A stretch of DNA of 44,518 bases from assembly GCF_017306545.1 (NCBI RefSeq), contig NZ_JAFKID010000037.1:1-44518 (forward strand), written 5' to 3'. How positions within the stretch are numbered: position 1 is the stretch's first letter; each line of letters begins with the position of its first letter. Source of the stretch: Mesorhizobium sp. GTDB lineage: Bacteria; Pseudomonadota; Alphaproteobacteria; Rhizobiales; Rhizobiaceae. The notes under the pieces are model-generated. The model worked only from the letters and a program-made list of their open reading frames with translations, was not told the origin of the DNA and did no database searches. Below are positions 17,048-26,165 of this stretch, piece after piece. The position numbers and the translations under genes are program-made.

Positions 17048-17362
17048 CTATGTCGGACCAATTCCCTCGCCTGGACAATACGCTTCATGGAGGGCCTCGA
17101 CCACGGTCAGCACCTCCGGGCGCGCGATGCGGTAATGGACTGTCGTTCCTTCCCGTCGCGATTCCACCAGGCCGTCGGCCCTGAGCCGCATGAGTTGCTG
17201 CGACATCGGTACCTGCTCGATGCCAAGTTCCTCGCGAAGCTGCGCCACTGATTTTTCCTGCCCGCCCAATGCGCACAGCACCAGCAGCCGCTGTGGATGC
17301 GACAGGCTACGCAAAAGCTCAGCGGCTTTGCCAGAGGCCGGGATCATTTCTTTTACATTCAT
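17048..17362 (-). CDS. bigR: ArsR-family repressor of SqrR/BigR type (persulfide sensor)
   Basis: 104-residue winged-helix protein. The helix-turn-helix is in 'SVAQLREELGIEQVPMSQQLMRLRADGLV' (38-66). It has only two cysteines, Cys30 in LLVLCALGG and Cys96 in EAYCPGEG. Their 66-residue spacing equals that of SqrR (Cys41/Cys107) and BigR (Cys42/Cys108), which form a disulfide or polysulfide bridge on sensing reactive sulfur and then leave DNA. It is divergent from sqr, with a palindrome between them. ATG 17362 lies within that palindrome, so it probably represses itself. Confidence 0.88.
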   Translation of the reverse strand: MNVKEMIPASGKAAELLRSLSHPQRLLVLCALGGQEKSVAQLREELGIEQVPMSQQLMRLRADGLVESRREGTTVHYRIARPEVLTVVEALHEAYCPGEGIGPT

Positions 17363-17389
17363 ATTCTTGAATTTATATTCTTTGAATGT
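17355..17389. promoter_or_regulatory. AT-rich operator-like palindrome between bigR and sqr
   Basis: A 35-bp segment bounded by ACATTC and GAATGT with internal ATTC-TT-GAAT repeats, strikingly AT-rich in GC-rich DNA. It overlaps the repressor start codon and lies about 110 bases upstream of sqr, the expected place for a SqrR/BigR operator controlling both directions. Confidence 0.65.
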
Positions 17390-17431
17390 TAGATGCAAGG
17401 CGTTCATTCGCGAATGCCCCCCGCAGCGGAT

Positions 17432-17445
17432 TTGAGCCGGATCAA
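17432..17445 (+). promoter_or_regulatory. FixK-like box upstream of sqr
   Basis: TTGAGCCGGATCAA: one base off the TTGA[CT] half site, second half intact. With -41.5 geometry transcription starts near 17480, about 21 bases before the sqr start, as at the two cytochrome-type boxes with short leaders. Confidence 0.5.
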
Positions 17446-17500
17446 GGCGCGGGGCCACGGAGACGCCACAATAGGCCAAAGGCGAAAAGAGGGAATGCCC

Positions 17501-18793
17501 ATGTCGCACATCGTTATCCTCGGCGCAGGTCTCGGCGGCACCATCATGGCCTACGAAATGAAGGAGAAGTTGCGTCCGCAGGATCGGCTGACCGTCGTCA
17601 ACCAGGGCAGCACCTATTCCTTTGTCCCGTCAAATCCCTGGGTCGCGGTCGGCTGGCGCGAGCGCAATGACATCGCGGTCGACCTTGCGCCGGTGCTCGC
17701 CCGGCGTGGAATTGAGTTCCGGCCGGAGGGCGCGCGCCGCGTCCATCCTAAGGAGAGCCGGATCGAACTCAACGACGGTTCCTTTCTCGACTACGACTAT
17801 CTCGTCATCGCCACCGGTCCCGACCTGGCGTTCGATGAAGTGTCTGGTCTGGGACCGGAGGCCCATACGCAATCGATCTGCCAGGTCGACCACGCCGAGC
17901 AGACCAGGGTGGCCTTCGACGCATTGGTAAAGGCGCCTGGACCGATCGTGGTGGGCGCAGCCCAAGGAGCCTCCTGCTTCGGGCCGGCCTACGAATTCGC
18001 GTTCATCCTCGATACCGCGCTCAGGAACGCGAAAAAGCGCGACCAGGTGCCGATGACCTTCGTCACGCCCGAGCCCTATATCGGCCATCTCGGCCTCGAC
18101 GGCGTGGGCGACACCAAGGGTCTGCTCGAAGGCGCCCTGCGCGAGCGGCACATCAAATGGATCACCAACGCTCGCGTCGTGAAGGTCGAGGCCGGGCGGA
18201 TGACGGTCGAGGAAGTCGACCAGGACGGCACGGTCAAGGCCACGCACGACCTGCCCTTCGCCTTCTCGATGATATTGCCGGCGTTCCGCGGCGTGCCGGC
18301 CGTCGCCGGCATCGAGGGACTGACCAATCCCCGCGGCTTCATCGTCATCGACAGGCACCAGCGCAATCCCGCCTACCCGAACGTCTTCGGCATCGGCGTG
18401 TGCGTCGCCATCCCTCCGGTCGGCAAGACGCCGTTGCCGGTCGGCGTGCCGAAGACCGGCTTCATGATCGAATCGATGGTCACCGCGACGGTGGAGAACA
18501 TCGCCGCGCTGCTGCGCGGCGAACAGCCGCGCGCCGTCGCCACCTGGAACGCCGTGTGCCTGGCCGATTTCGGCGACGAGGGCATCGCCTTCGTCGCGCA
18601 GCCGCAGATACCGCCGCGCAACGTCAACTGGTCCTCGCAGGGCAAGTGGGTGCACGCCGCCAAGGTCGGCTTCGAGAAATATTTCCTGCACAAGGTCCGG
18701 CAGGGCAAGGCCGGGACCTTCTACGAGAACCTGACGCTCGATCTGCTCGGCATCCGCAAACTCAAGGACATCCATCTGGAGCCGACGGAATAA
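17501..18793 (+). CDS. sqr: Sulfide:quinone oxidoreductase
   Basis: 430-residue membrane-associated FAD flavoprotein that oxidises sulfide to sulfane sulfur and passes electrons to quinone. The FAD-binding motif HIVILGAGLGGT opens the protein. With the ATG at 17501 the cysteines fall at 127, 159 and 353, identical in number to the three essential cysteines of Rhodobacter SQR, which decides the start over the in-frame ATG two codons earlier. GAGGG is 7 bases upstream. It heads an operon with a DUF2892 protein, an RND adaptor and pump, and a DUF302 protein, divergent from a sulfur-responsive repressor. Confidence 0.93.
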   Translation: MSHIVILGAGLGGTIMAYEMKEKLRPQDRLTVVNQGSTYSFVPSNPWVAVGWRERNDIAVDLAPVLARRGIEFRPEGARRVHPKESRIELNDGSFLDYDYLVIATGPDLAFDEVSGLGPEAHTQSICQVDHAEQTRVAFDALVKAPGPIVVGAAQGASCFGPAYEFAFILDTALRNAKKRDQVPMTFVTPEPYIGHLGLDGVGDTKGLLEGALRERHIKWITNARVVKVEAGRMTVEEVDQDGTVKATHDLPFAFSMILPAFRGVPAVAGIEGLTNPRGFIVIDRHQRNPAYPNVFGIGVCVAIPPVGKTPLPVGVPKTGFMIESMVTATVENIAALLRGEQPRAVATWNAVCLADFGDEGIAFVAQPQIPPRNVNWSSQGKWVHAAKVGFEKYFLHKVRQGKAGTFYENLTLDLLGIRKLKDIHLEPTE

Positions 18794-18821
18794 CCCGCCG
18801 GCCGCACACAAGGAGAATGAA

Positions 18822-19025
18822 ATGACCATCGACCGCGCCGTCCTGATGTTCGCCGGCTTCATGGTGCTGGCTTCGCTGGCGCTCGCCTACTTCGTATCGC
18901 CGTGGTGGTACCTGCTCACTGCCTTCGTCGGCCTCAACCTGCTTCAGGCGTCGGTGACCGGCTTCTGCCCGGCGGCCATCGTCTTCAAGCGCCTGGGCTG
19001 CAAGGCGGGCGTGGCCTTCAAGTAG
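18822..19025 (+). CDS. DUF2892 small membrane protein
   Basis: 67 residues with two hydrophobic segments (about 8-24 and 29-45) and the DUF2892 signature NLLQASVTGFCPAAIVFKRLGCK, which keeps two cysteines. The same fold is the membrane part of YgaP-type rhodaneses, which handle persulfide. An AAGGAG site precedes the ATG. It lies 28 bp after sqr and fits a sulfur-transfer role at the membrane. Confidence 0.88.
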   Translation: MTIDRAVLMFAGFMVLASLALAYFVSPWWYLLTAFVGLNLLQASVTGFCPAAIVFKRLGCKAGVAFK

Positions 19026-19094
19026 CGCCGGCGGTTCCGTGCCTCGCCCACGGGACCGACCAGGCCCAGATTTTCCAGCTTTCCGGGTTTTCCA

Positions 19095-20099
19095 ATGTTC
19101 CGTTGCTTTCTCACGGTCGCCCTGGCGGCTGCGACTGCCGCCGTTCCGCAAGCGGCCTTCACCGCCGAATTCGCAGTACACGCCATCACCATCCCCGAGA
19201 TGAAGGCCGTGTTCGGTCAGGTTGAAAGCCGAACCGTCGTGCCGGCGCGCGCCCGCATCGGCGGAACCATCCGTGAAATCCGCGTCAGCGAGGGCAGCGA
19301 GGTCAGGGAAGGCGACGTCATCGGCGTGGTGGTCGACGACAAGATCGCGCTCCAGCTCGCCGCCGCCGACGCCAAGATCGCGGCACTGAAGTCCGAGTTC
19401 GCCAACGCGCGCACCGAACTGGAACGGGCCGAGCAGCTCGTCGCGCAGGGCGTCGCCACTCAAAGCCGGCTCGACGCGGCGAGGACCGCGCTCGAAGTCG
19501 CGACCAACCAGGTCGCGGCGGCGGAGGCCGACAAGGCCGTGATCGCGCAAGGGGCGAAGGAGGGCGACGTGCTGGCGCCGGCTACAGGCCGAGTGCTCAC
19601 CGTCCCCGTTACCGCAGGCTCGGTCATCATGGCCGGCGAGCCCGTCGCCCGCATCGCCACCGGCCCCTACTATCTTCGCCTGTCGCTGCCGGAGCGGCAT
19701 GCCGCGGAAATCGCCGAGGGCGCCATCGTGGAAGTGGGCGTGCGCGGCCGAGCACAGGCTTCCGGGGCACCTGGAGCCACGGCGCAAGGCAGGATCGTCA
19801 AGGTCTATCCCGAGATCGCCGACGGGCGGGTCATCGCCGATGTCGATGTCGCCGGCATCGGCAGCTATTTCGTCAACGAACGCACGCTGGTCTCGATCCC
19901 GGTCGGCAAGCGTTCCGTGCTTGCGGTGCCGCAGAAGGCGGTGACCTCCCTGCACGGCATCGACTACGTTCGGCTTGCTGCGACGGACGGGCCGATGGAC
20001 GTCGCGGTCATCCTCGGCGAGACCTTCGAAAGCCAAAGCGGGACGCTTGTCGAGATCCTGACCGGCCTGAAGGACGGCGACCGGATCATGCTGCCATGA
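19095..20099 (+). CDS. RND efflux periplasmic adaptor (membrane fusion protein)
   Basis: 334 residues with a signal peptide (to about residue 24), a short coiled-coil hairpin (about 80-145) between two lipoyl halves (VVPARARIGGTIREIRVSEG... and VLAPATGRVLTVPV), then beta-barrel and membrane-proximal domains. It docks the RND pump to an outer-membrane channel. The ribosome site at 19095 is weak. Its stop overlaps the RND start by 4 bp. No outer-membrane channel gene is in the cluster. Confidence 0.9.
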   Translation: MFRCFLTVALAAATAAVPQAAFTAEFAVHAITIPEMKAVFGQVESRTVVPARARIGGTIREIRVSEGSEVREGDVIGVVVDDKIALQLAAADAKIAALKSEFANARTELERAEQLVAQGVATQSRLDAARTALEVATNQVAAAEADKAVIAQGAKEGDVLAPATGRVLTVPVTAGSVIMAGEPVARIATGPYYLRLSLPERHAAEIAEGAIVEVGVRGRAQASGAPGATAQGRIVKVYPEIADGRVIADVDVAGIGSYFVNERTLVSIPVGKRSVLAVPQKAVTSLHGIDYVRLAATDGPMDVAVILGETFESQSGTLVEILTGLKDGDRIMLP

Positions 20100-23000
20100 A
20101 GGGGCCCGGCCTCGGCATCGCCGGCGGGTTGACGCGCGCTTTCATCGCGTCTTCGCTGACGCCGCTCTTTCTCCTCGCCGCGCTCGCGCTCGGACTGATC
20201 GCGCTGGTCACGCTGCCGCGTGAGGAGGAGCCTCAGATCTCCGTTCCGATGGTGGATATCCACGTCGCCGCCAACGGCCTCAAGGCGGAGGACGCCGTCA
20301 AGCTGGTCACCGAACCGTTGGAGACCATCGTCAAGAGCATCGACGGCGTCGAGCATGTCTATTCGCAAACCGAGGACGACGGCGCGCTGGTGACGGCTCG
20401 CTTCAAGGTCGGCACCGATGCCGACGCGGCGGTGCTCAGGGTGCGCGAGAAGATCGGCGCCAACATGGATCGGATTCCGGTCGGCATCCCCGAGCCGCTG
20501 ATCGTGCGGCGCGGCATCGACGACGTGGCGATCGTGACCGTCACCCTGCACCCTGCTCCGGAAGCGGCGGCGCGCTGGACCGCCAACGGCCTGACCCGGC
20601 TGGCCCGCGAATTGCAGGTCGAGGTCTCGAAGCTTCCCGATGTTGGGCTCACCTACATCGTCGGCGAACAGCCGGAAGCGATCGAGGTCGAGCCCGACCC
20701 CGAGAAACTGTCGCTCTACGGCATCACGCTGCAACAGCTCGCCGCCAAGATCGACGGCGCCAACCGTTCCTTCCGGGTGGGCACGGTGCGCGAAGACGGC
20801 CAGCAGCGGGCGATCGTGGCCGGCCAGACCCTGCGCGACCTGCCCGAAATCAGCAATCTTCTCCTGACGGCGCGCGACGGCCGCCCCGTCTACGTGCGCG
20901 ACGTGGCGAAGGTCGTGCTGGCGACGTCGCCGGCGGAAAACCGCGTCACCAACATCAGCCGGACCGATGCCGGCCTCATGCGGACTCCCGCGGTCTCGCT
21001 CGCCATCGCCAAGCGGCCCGGAACCAACGCCGTCGTCATCGCCGACGAGATCGTCCGGCGCCTGGAGCAGGCGCGCGGCGAGATCTTTCCCAAGGACGTC
21101 GAGATGACGGTCACGCGCAACTACGGCGAGACCGCCAACGAAAAAGCGAACGAACTGCTCTTCCATCTCGGCCTCGCCACGATCTCGATCGTGGTGCTGG
21201 TCGCCGTGGCCATCGGCTGGCGCGAGGCGCTCGTGGTGGCGGTCGTCATCCCGACGACGATCCTTCTGACGCTCTTCGCCTCGTGGATCATGGGCTACAC
21301 GCTCAATCGCGTCAGCCTCTTCGCGCTGATCTTCTCGATCGGCATCCTCGTCGACGACGCCATCGTTGTCATCGAGAACATCGCCCGCCACTGGGCCATG
21401 CGCGACGGCCGCTCGCGCGTGGCGGCGGCCGTCGACGCCGTGGCCGAGGTCGGCAACCCGACCATCGTCGCCACGCTGACGGTGGTAGCCGCGCTCCTGC
21501 CCATGCTGTTCGTGTCGGGCATGATGGGGCCTTACATGAGCCCGATCCCGGCCAACGCCTCGGCGGCGATGCTGTTCTCCTTCTTCGTCGCCGTCATCCT
21601 CACGCCGTGGCTGATGGTCCGGATCGCGAGGACCGACGCATCCGCCGGCCATGGCCATGCGCAAGCCGCGGACGGCGGCCGGCTCGGGCGACTCTACGTC
21701 GCGGTCGCGCGGCCGATCCTCAGGAGCCGGGCGCGCGCCTGGACCTTCCTGCTCCTCGTCGGCGCGGCCACGCTCGGGTCGCTGGCCCTGTTCTACACCC
21801 AGAACGTGACGGTGAAGCTCCTGCCGTTCGACAACAAGGCGAACCTCCAGGTCGTGCTCGACCTGCCGAAAGGTTCGTCGGTGGAGGACACCGACCGGAC
21901 CCTTCAAGACATGGCCGGGCGCCTGGAGAGCGTACCGGAGATCGTCTCGTTCCAGACCTATGCCGGCACTTCCTCGCCCTTCGACTTCAACGGCCTGGTG
22001 CGGCACTACTATCTGCGCTCCGGCCCCGAGCAGGGCGACATCGCCGTCAACCTTCTCGCCAAGGGCGAGCGTAAGCGCGCGAGCCATGCCATCGCCCTCG
22101 ACATCCGCCAGCGCCTGAAGGGACTCGCGCTGCCGAAAGGCGCCGTGGTCAAGGTGGTGGAACCGCCGCCCGGCCCGCCGGTGCTCGGCACGCTGCTGGC
22201 GGAAATCTACGGCCCCGACCCCGAAACCCGCCGCGCCGTGGCCGAGAAGGTGCGCGAAGCCTTCGCCAGCGTGCCGTTCATCGTCGATGTCGACGACAGC
22301 TACCACAACCGGCCCGAGCGCGTGCGTGTTTCCATCGACCAGGACAATATGGAATTCTACCGGGTCGAGCAGTCGGACGTCTACGATACGCTGAACGCAC
22401 TCTATGCCGGCAGGACCGTCGGCTACTCGCATCGCGGCGGCGGCCGCCAACCGATCCCGATCCGCATCGCGCTCGCCAAGGGCGGTTCCGTGGTCGACGA
22501 GCGCACGCTGACGACGCCGGTGCCGGCCAACGCTTTGCCCGGCGGGCGTGACGTTGTCGAACTTGGCGACGTCGTCTCGGTTTCGCGAGAGCCCGCTTCC
22601 TGGCCGATCTTCCGCCACAACGGCCGCCCGGCGGAAATGGTGATGGCCGAGCTGGCAGGCGCCTACGAGGCGCCGATCTACGGCATGCTCGCGGTTGACG
22701 ACGCCATCGCCAGAGCCGACTGGGGCAATCTGCCGAAGCCGGCCATCGCGCTGCACGGCCAGCCCGACGACGAGAGCCGGCCTACGCTACTGTGGGACGG
22801 CGAATGGGAGGTGACCTGGGTGACCTTCCGGGACATGGGTGCGGCCTTCATGGTGGCGATCCTTGGCATCTATATCCTGGTGGTGGCCCAGTTCGGCTCC
22901 TTCAGGCTGCCGCTAGTCATCCTGACGCCGATTCCACTCACCTTCGTCGGCATCATGTTCGGGCACTGGCTGTTCGACGCCGCCTTCACGGCTACCTCGA

Positions 23001-23386
23001 TGATCGGCTTCATTGCGCTTGCCGGCATCATCGTGCGAAACTCGATCCTGCTGGTCGACTTCATCCGACATGCAAGCGGCACCGACCGCTCCCTCATTGA
23101 TGTGCTGCTGGAGGCTGGAGCGATCCGCTTCAAGCCGATCCTTCTCACCGCACTGGCGGCGATGATCGGCGCGGCCGTGATCCTTGCCGATCCGATCTTC
23201 CAGGGTCTGGCCATCTCGCTGCTTTTCGGTCTCGCATCCTCCACGGCCCTTACCGTGCTCGTCATCCCCGCCATCTATATCGCATTGCGGGGCGAGCGCC
23301 GTCAGGATGATGGGATGCACCCGCTGCCGGCCGCCAGCTCGGTTCACAACATTCTTGAACCCGCCGCAACCAGGAGTCTGCCATGA
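20096..23386 (+). CDS. RND-family efflux permease (AcrB/MexF superfamily)
   Basis: 1096 residues in the usual RND layout: N-terminal membrane helix, large periplasmic loop, six helices, second loop, and six helices at the C-terminus. The helix-4 proton-relay pair is in GILVDDAIVVIENIARHW, the position of AcrB Asp407/Asp408. It pumps small molecules from periplasm or membrane using the proton gradient. Being cotranscribed with sqr and DUF302 genes, it may export a sulfur compound, but the substrate is not determinable here. Confidence 0.95.
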   Translation: MKGPGLGIAGGLTRAFIASSLTPLFLLAALALGLIALVTLPREEEPQISVPMVDIHVAANGLKAEDAVKLVTEPLETIVKSIDGVEHVYSQTEDDGALVTARFKVGTDADAAVLRVREKIGANMDRIPVGIPEPLIVRRGIDDVAIVTVTLHPAPEAAARWTANGLTRLARELQVEVSKLPDVGLTYIVGEQPEAIEVEPDPEKLSLYGITLQQLAAKIDGANRSFRVGTVREDGQQRAIVAGQTLRDLPEISNLLLTARDGRPVYVRDVAKVVLATSPAENRVTNISRTDAGLMRTPAVSLAIAKRPGTNAVVIADEIVRRLEQARGEIFPKDVEMTVTRNYGETANEKANELLFHLGLATISIVVLVAVAIGWREALVVAVVIPTTILLTLFASWIMGYTLNRVSLFALIFSIGILVDDAIVVIENIARHWAMRDGRSRVAAAVDAVAEVGNPTIVATLTVVAALLPMLFVSGMMGPYMSPIPANASAAMLFSFFVAVILTPWLMVRIARTDASAGHGHAQAADGGRLGRLYVAVARPILRSRARAWTFLLLVGAATLGSLALFYTQNVTVKLLPFDNKANLQVVLDLPKGSSVEDTDRTLQDMAGRLESVPEIVSFQTYAGTSSPFDFNGLVRHYYLRSGPEQGDIAVNLLAKGERKRASHAIALDIRQRLKGLALPKGAVVKVVEPPPGPPVLGTLLAEIYGPDPETRRAVAEKVREAFASVPFIVDVDDSYHNRPERVRVSIDQDNMEFYRVEQSDVYDTLNALYAGRTVGYSHRGGGRQPIPIRIALAKGGSVVDERTLTTPVPANALPGGRDVVELGDVVSVSREPASWPIFRHNGRPAEMVMAELAGAYEAPIYGMLAVDDAIARADWGNLPKPAIALHGQPDDESRPTLLWDGEWEVTWVTFRDMGAAFMVAILGIYILVVAQFGSFRLPLVILTPIPLTFVGIMFGHWLFDAAFTATSMIGFIALAGIIVRNSILLVDFIRHASGTDRSLIDVLLEAGAIRFKPILLTALAAMIGAAVILADPIFQGLAISLLFGLASSTALTVLVIPAIYIALRGERRQDDGMHPLPAASSVHNILEPAATRSLP

Positions 23387-23769
23387 GCTATTATTTCTCG
23401 AAAGTTCTGACCTGCGATTTCGACAAGGCCGTGGAACGCGTCACACTGGCGCTCAAGGGTGCCGGGTTCGGCATTATTACCGAGATCGACGTAAGAGAAA
23501 CCTTCAAAAGGAAGCTGAACGCCGATTTCCGCAACTACCGCATTCTCGGCGCCTGCAATCCGACCATGGCGCGCGAGGCGCTGGAGATCGAGGACAAGAT
23601 TGGCACCATGTTGCCCTGCAACGTCGTCGTGCAGGACATGGGCGACGGCCATGTCGAAGTGGCTGCGGTCGATCCCGTGGCGTCGATGGCCGCCGTCGGG
23701 AATCCAACTTTACTGCAGGTTGCCGGCCGCGTGCGGGAGATGCTCAAATCCGTGGTTGAAAGCCTCTGA
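23383..23769 (+). CDS. DUF302 family protein
   Basis: 128 residues, typical DUF302 length, with 'LKGAGFGIITEIDVRETFKRKL' and 'YRILGACNPTMAREAL' as the core. The conserved Cys-Asn-Pro and the segment GTMLPCNVVV carry the two cysteines common in proteobacterial members. Function is unknown; the domain often accompanies sulfur-oxidation genes. The start overlaps the RND stop (ATGA), so it is the last gene of the sqr operon. Confidence 0.9.
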   Translation: MSYYFSKVLTCDFDKAVERVTLALKGAGFGIITEIDVRETFKRKLNADFRNYRILGACNPTMAREALEIEDKIGTMLPCNVVVQDMGDGHVEVAAVDPVASMAAVGNPTLLQVAGRVREMLKSVVESL

Positions 23770-23888
23770 ACTTAACGACAGCGCCGTTTGACCTCCTGAC
23801 ATTGCTCGTCCGACCGGAGATGCTCGCTTCGATCGGGCGAGCGTTAAAGATCAGCCGCAAGACCGATTTCACACTACCTCCCTATGAA

Positions 23889-23902
23889 TTGACGTCGATC
23901 AA
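23889..23902 (+). promoter_or_regulatory. FixK/FNR box upstream of the Spy-like gene
   Basis: TTGACGTCGATCAA, both half sites intact; predicted transcription start near 23937, 19 bases before the ATG at 23956. Confidence 0.7.
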
Positions 23903-23955
23903 GGCCGGCCTGGCTCGGACATGTTCGACTGAACGCACAATCATTGGAGGTCCAG

Positions 23956-24501
23956 ATGTCAAGATCGTGGATTGGAGCAGTGCTTGCGACTGTGGTGACC
24001 GCCACCGTGATCAGCGGCCCAGCTGCCGGCGACGATCGCGGCTGGTGGCCGCACTGGGGCTGGGAGCACATGACGAGCGACGGCTGGGGCCCCGGCATGA
24101 TGGGATGGTGGGGGCGGCCGGATGGCATGGTCGAGCGCGTCGACGGGCGACTTGCCTACATGAAAACCGAACTCAAGATAACGCCCGAACAGACAGCGGC
24201 ATGGGATGCGTTTGCCGCAGTCGTTCGAACCTCGGTCGAGGCACACAACGAAATGATGCGCTCGACTACCGAGGAATTCGACGATGGAACCATATTCGAC
24301 AAGCCCCTGCCCGAGCGGCTCGCATCGCAGATCACGCGGATGGAGGCGCGCTTGGCGCAGATCAAATCCGTCAAGGTAGCCGCCGACGATCTTTACGCCG
24401 TTCTCACGAACGAACAGAAGGCAGCCGCCGACGATGTCGTTCTCCCGTTGACGGGTCTGGGAATGGGACGCAGCCAGGGCCGGCACATGATGCGCTGGTG
24501 A
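23956..24501 (+). CDS. Spy/CpxP-like periplasmic protein (LTXXQ motif)
   Basis: 181 residues with a signal peptide (cleavage near the GPAAG segment), a tryptophan- and glycine-rich stretch (about residues 31-55, many WG and MG pairs) and a helical domain with the LTXXQ-type repeats 'ITPEQTAAWDAF' and 'LTNEQKAAADDV'. Related proteins act as periplasmic chaperones or stress modulators. The ATG at 23956 has GGAGGT 4 bases upstream and is preferred to the TTG at 23944. A FixK box precedes it. The rich Trp/Met/His N-terminus could bind metal, which is only a guess. Confidence 0.85.
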   Translation: MSRSWIGAVLATVVTATVISGPAAGDDRGWWPHWGWEHMTSDGWGPGMMGWWGRPDGMVERVDGRLAYMKTELKITPEQTAAWDAFAAVVRTSVEAHNEMMRSTTEEFDDGTIFDKPLPERLASQITRMEARLAQIKSVKVAADDLYAVLTNEQKAAADDVVLPLTGLGMGRSQGRHMMRW

Positions 24502-24602
24502 GAGGCCGCGTGAGCGGAAGGGCGCTAGGGTACCGTTTTGAACTCTGACTTTGGATGCCCACCCCATCGACGGTAGCGTGGATGATTACGTAAGTTGTCC
24601 GT

Positions 24603-26063
24603 ATGTGGACGCTCATCGTCACCCATTGGCCTCATATCCTCGCGGTCGTCTCAACGTTGATCGCGGCGGCGGCCGCGGTGCACGCCGCGATGACAAAAGA
24701 CGAAGTACGCGCAGCCATTGGCTGGGTCGGCGTCATTCTCCTGTCGCCTTTCATCGGCGCGCTACTCTACGCCGTAGCCGGCATCAACCGTATCCGCCGC
24801 GTCTCGATCGCGGCGGAGCGGTCGGCGGCCGGACACGAAGTGCTGGAACATCCGCGCTTCGATGCAACTTCCGAAGCAGTCGCCAGCCGCTTCGGCAGGC
24901 GGTTCGCCGCACTGAAGATCGCAGGCGACAGGATAACCCATCACGCGCTGACGACGGCAAACGCCATCACCGATTTGGATACCGGCGACGAGGCCTACGC
25001 TGCGATGATCGCGGCGATTTCCGCCGCGCAGCGCAGCGTCGTTCTCGAAACCTATATTTTCGACCGCGATCCGATCGGGCTGCGTCTTGCAGATGCCTTG
25101 GTCGATGCCGCACGGCGTGGTGTCGCCGTGCGCGTGCTGATCGACGCGGTCGGAGCCCGCTACTCCGTGCCCAGTATCGTCGATCATCTGAGCGAGGGTG
25201 GTGTCACCACCCGCGTGTTCAATGGGCGCATCATCAGCGGGCTGCGGCTGCCCTACGCCAATCTGCGGACGCACCGGAAGATTCTCGTGGTGGACGGCGC
25301 CGTCGGCTTCGTCGGCGGGATGAACATCCGGCAAGGCTTCACTGCGGAATTCGCCGGGGCGGCCATGGCGCACGACACGCATTTCCGTATCGAAGGGCCG
25401 GTGATCGCAGATATCTTCTCGGTCGCCGCCGAGGATTGGTATTTCGCCAGCGGCGAGCGCCTCCATGGCGATGCCTGGCGTATCGCCATGGAGGCGTCCG
25501 GCGAGCCCGGCTCGCCCATGTTCATGCGCGCACTTCCTTCAGGCCCCGATGCGAGCCTCGAAGCCAACCACAAGATGCTGATGGCCGCCTTCTCCATTGC
25601 ACGCCGCTCCATCCGCATCATGTCGCCCTACTTTCTGCCCGACCGCGAACTGATCAGTGCGCTGACCACTGCTGCCCGGCGCGGGATCGACATCGACATC
25701 GTGGTCCCGTCAGCCAACAATCTGCTGCTCGTTGACCGCGCGATGACAGCCCAGTTCGACCAGGTCGTCAGGAGCTATTGCCGGGTCTGGCGTGCGCAGG
25801 GACCTTTCGACCATTCCAAGCTGCTCGTCGTCGATTCCATCTGGGCCTTCGTCGGCTCCTCCAATCTCGATCCGCGCTCGCTGAGGCTGAACTTCGAGAT
25901 CGATCTCGAAGTGCTGGACGCCGGCTTCGCGACACGGATCGAGCGGCGCATCGACGCCGCGATCGGCTCGGCTGTCGAGGTGACTCTGGAAAGCCTGCGC
26001 GCCAGACCGTTCCTCGAACGCCTGATCGACCGTATTTTGTGGCTCGGATCGCCTTACCTTTGA
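24603..26063 (+). CDS. cls: Cardiolipin synthase (phospholipase D superfamily)
   Basis: 486 residues: two N-terminal membrane helices, then two phospholipase D domains. The catalytic HKD motifs are THRKILVVDG (about 223-232) and FDHSKLLVVDS (about 401-411), followed by GSSNLD. It condenses two phosphatidylglycerol molecules to cardiolipin at the inner membrane. GTT/GTA context gives no clear ribosome site, but the hydrophobic start and family length support ATG 24603. The next gene, an EEP-family hydrolase, is on the same strand 102 bp away. Confidence 0.93.
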   Translation: MWTLIVTHWPHILAVVSTLIAAAAAVHAAMTKDEVRAAIGWVGVILLSPFIGALLYAVAGINRIRRVSIAAERSAAGHEVLEHPRFDATSEAVASRFGRRFAALKIAGDRITHHALTTANAITDLDTGDEAYAAMIAAISAAQRSVVLETYIFDRDPIGLRLADALVDAARRGVAVRVLIDAVGARYSVPSIVDHLSEGGVTTRVFNGRIISGLRLPYANLRTHRKILVVDGAVGFVGGMNIRQGFTAEFAGAAMAHDTHFRIEGPVIADIFSVAAEDWYFASGERLHGDAWRIAMEASGEPGSPMFMRALPSGPDASLEANHKMLMAAFSIARRSIRIMSPYFLPDRELISALTTAARRGIDIDIVVPSANNLLLVDRAMTAQFDQVVRSYCRVWRAQGPFDHSKLLVVDSIWAFVGSSNLDPRSLRLNFEIDLEVLDAGFATRIERRIDAAIGSAVEVTLESLRARPFLERLIDRILWLGSPYL

Positions 26064-26165
26064 CGCACCAACTATGCGTCGTCTATCGATTGCAGTGGAA
26101 TTCACCGGTACCCAGATAACAGAGGCGGCTTGAGATTTAGGCGCGAAATCGACAGAAAGACGAGA

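Noticed and set aside
17630-20036. Two long minus-strand frames opposite sqr and the RND adaptor
   Set aside because: Both are composition shadows of genes with clear families.
19964-22756. 930-codon minus-strand open frame opposite the RND permease
   Set aside because: Arg/Asp/His-rich translation without any domain, antisense to a well-supported RND gene.
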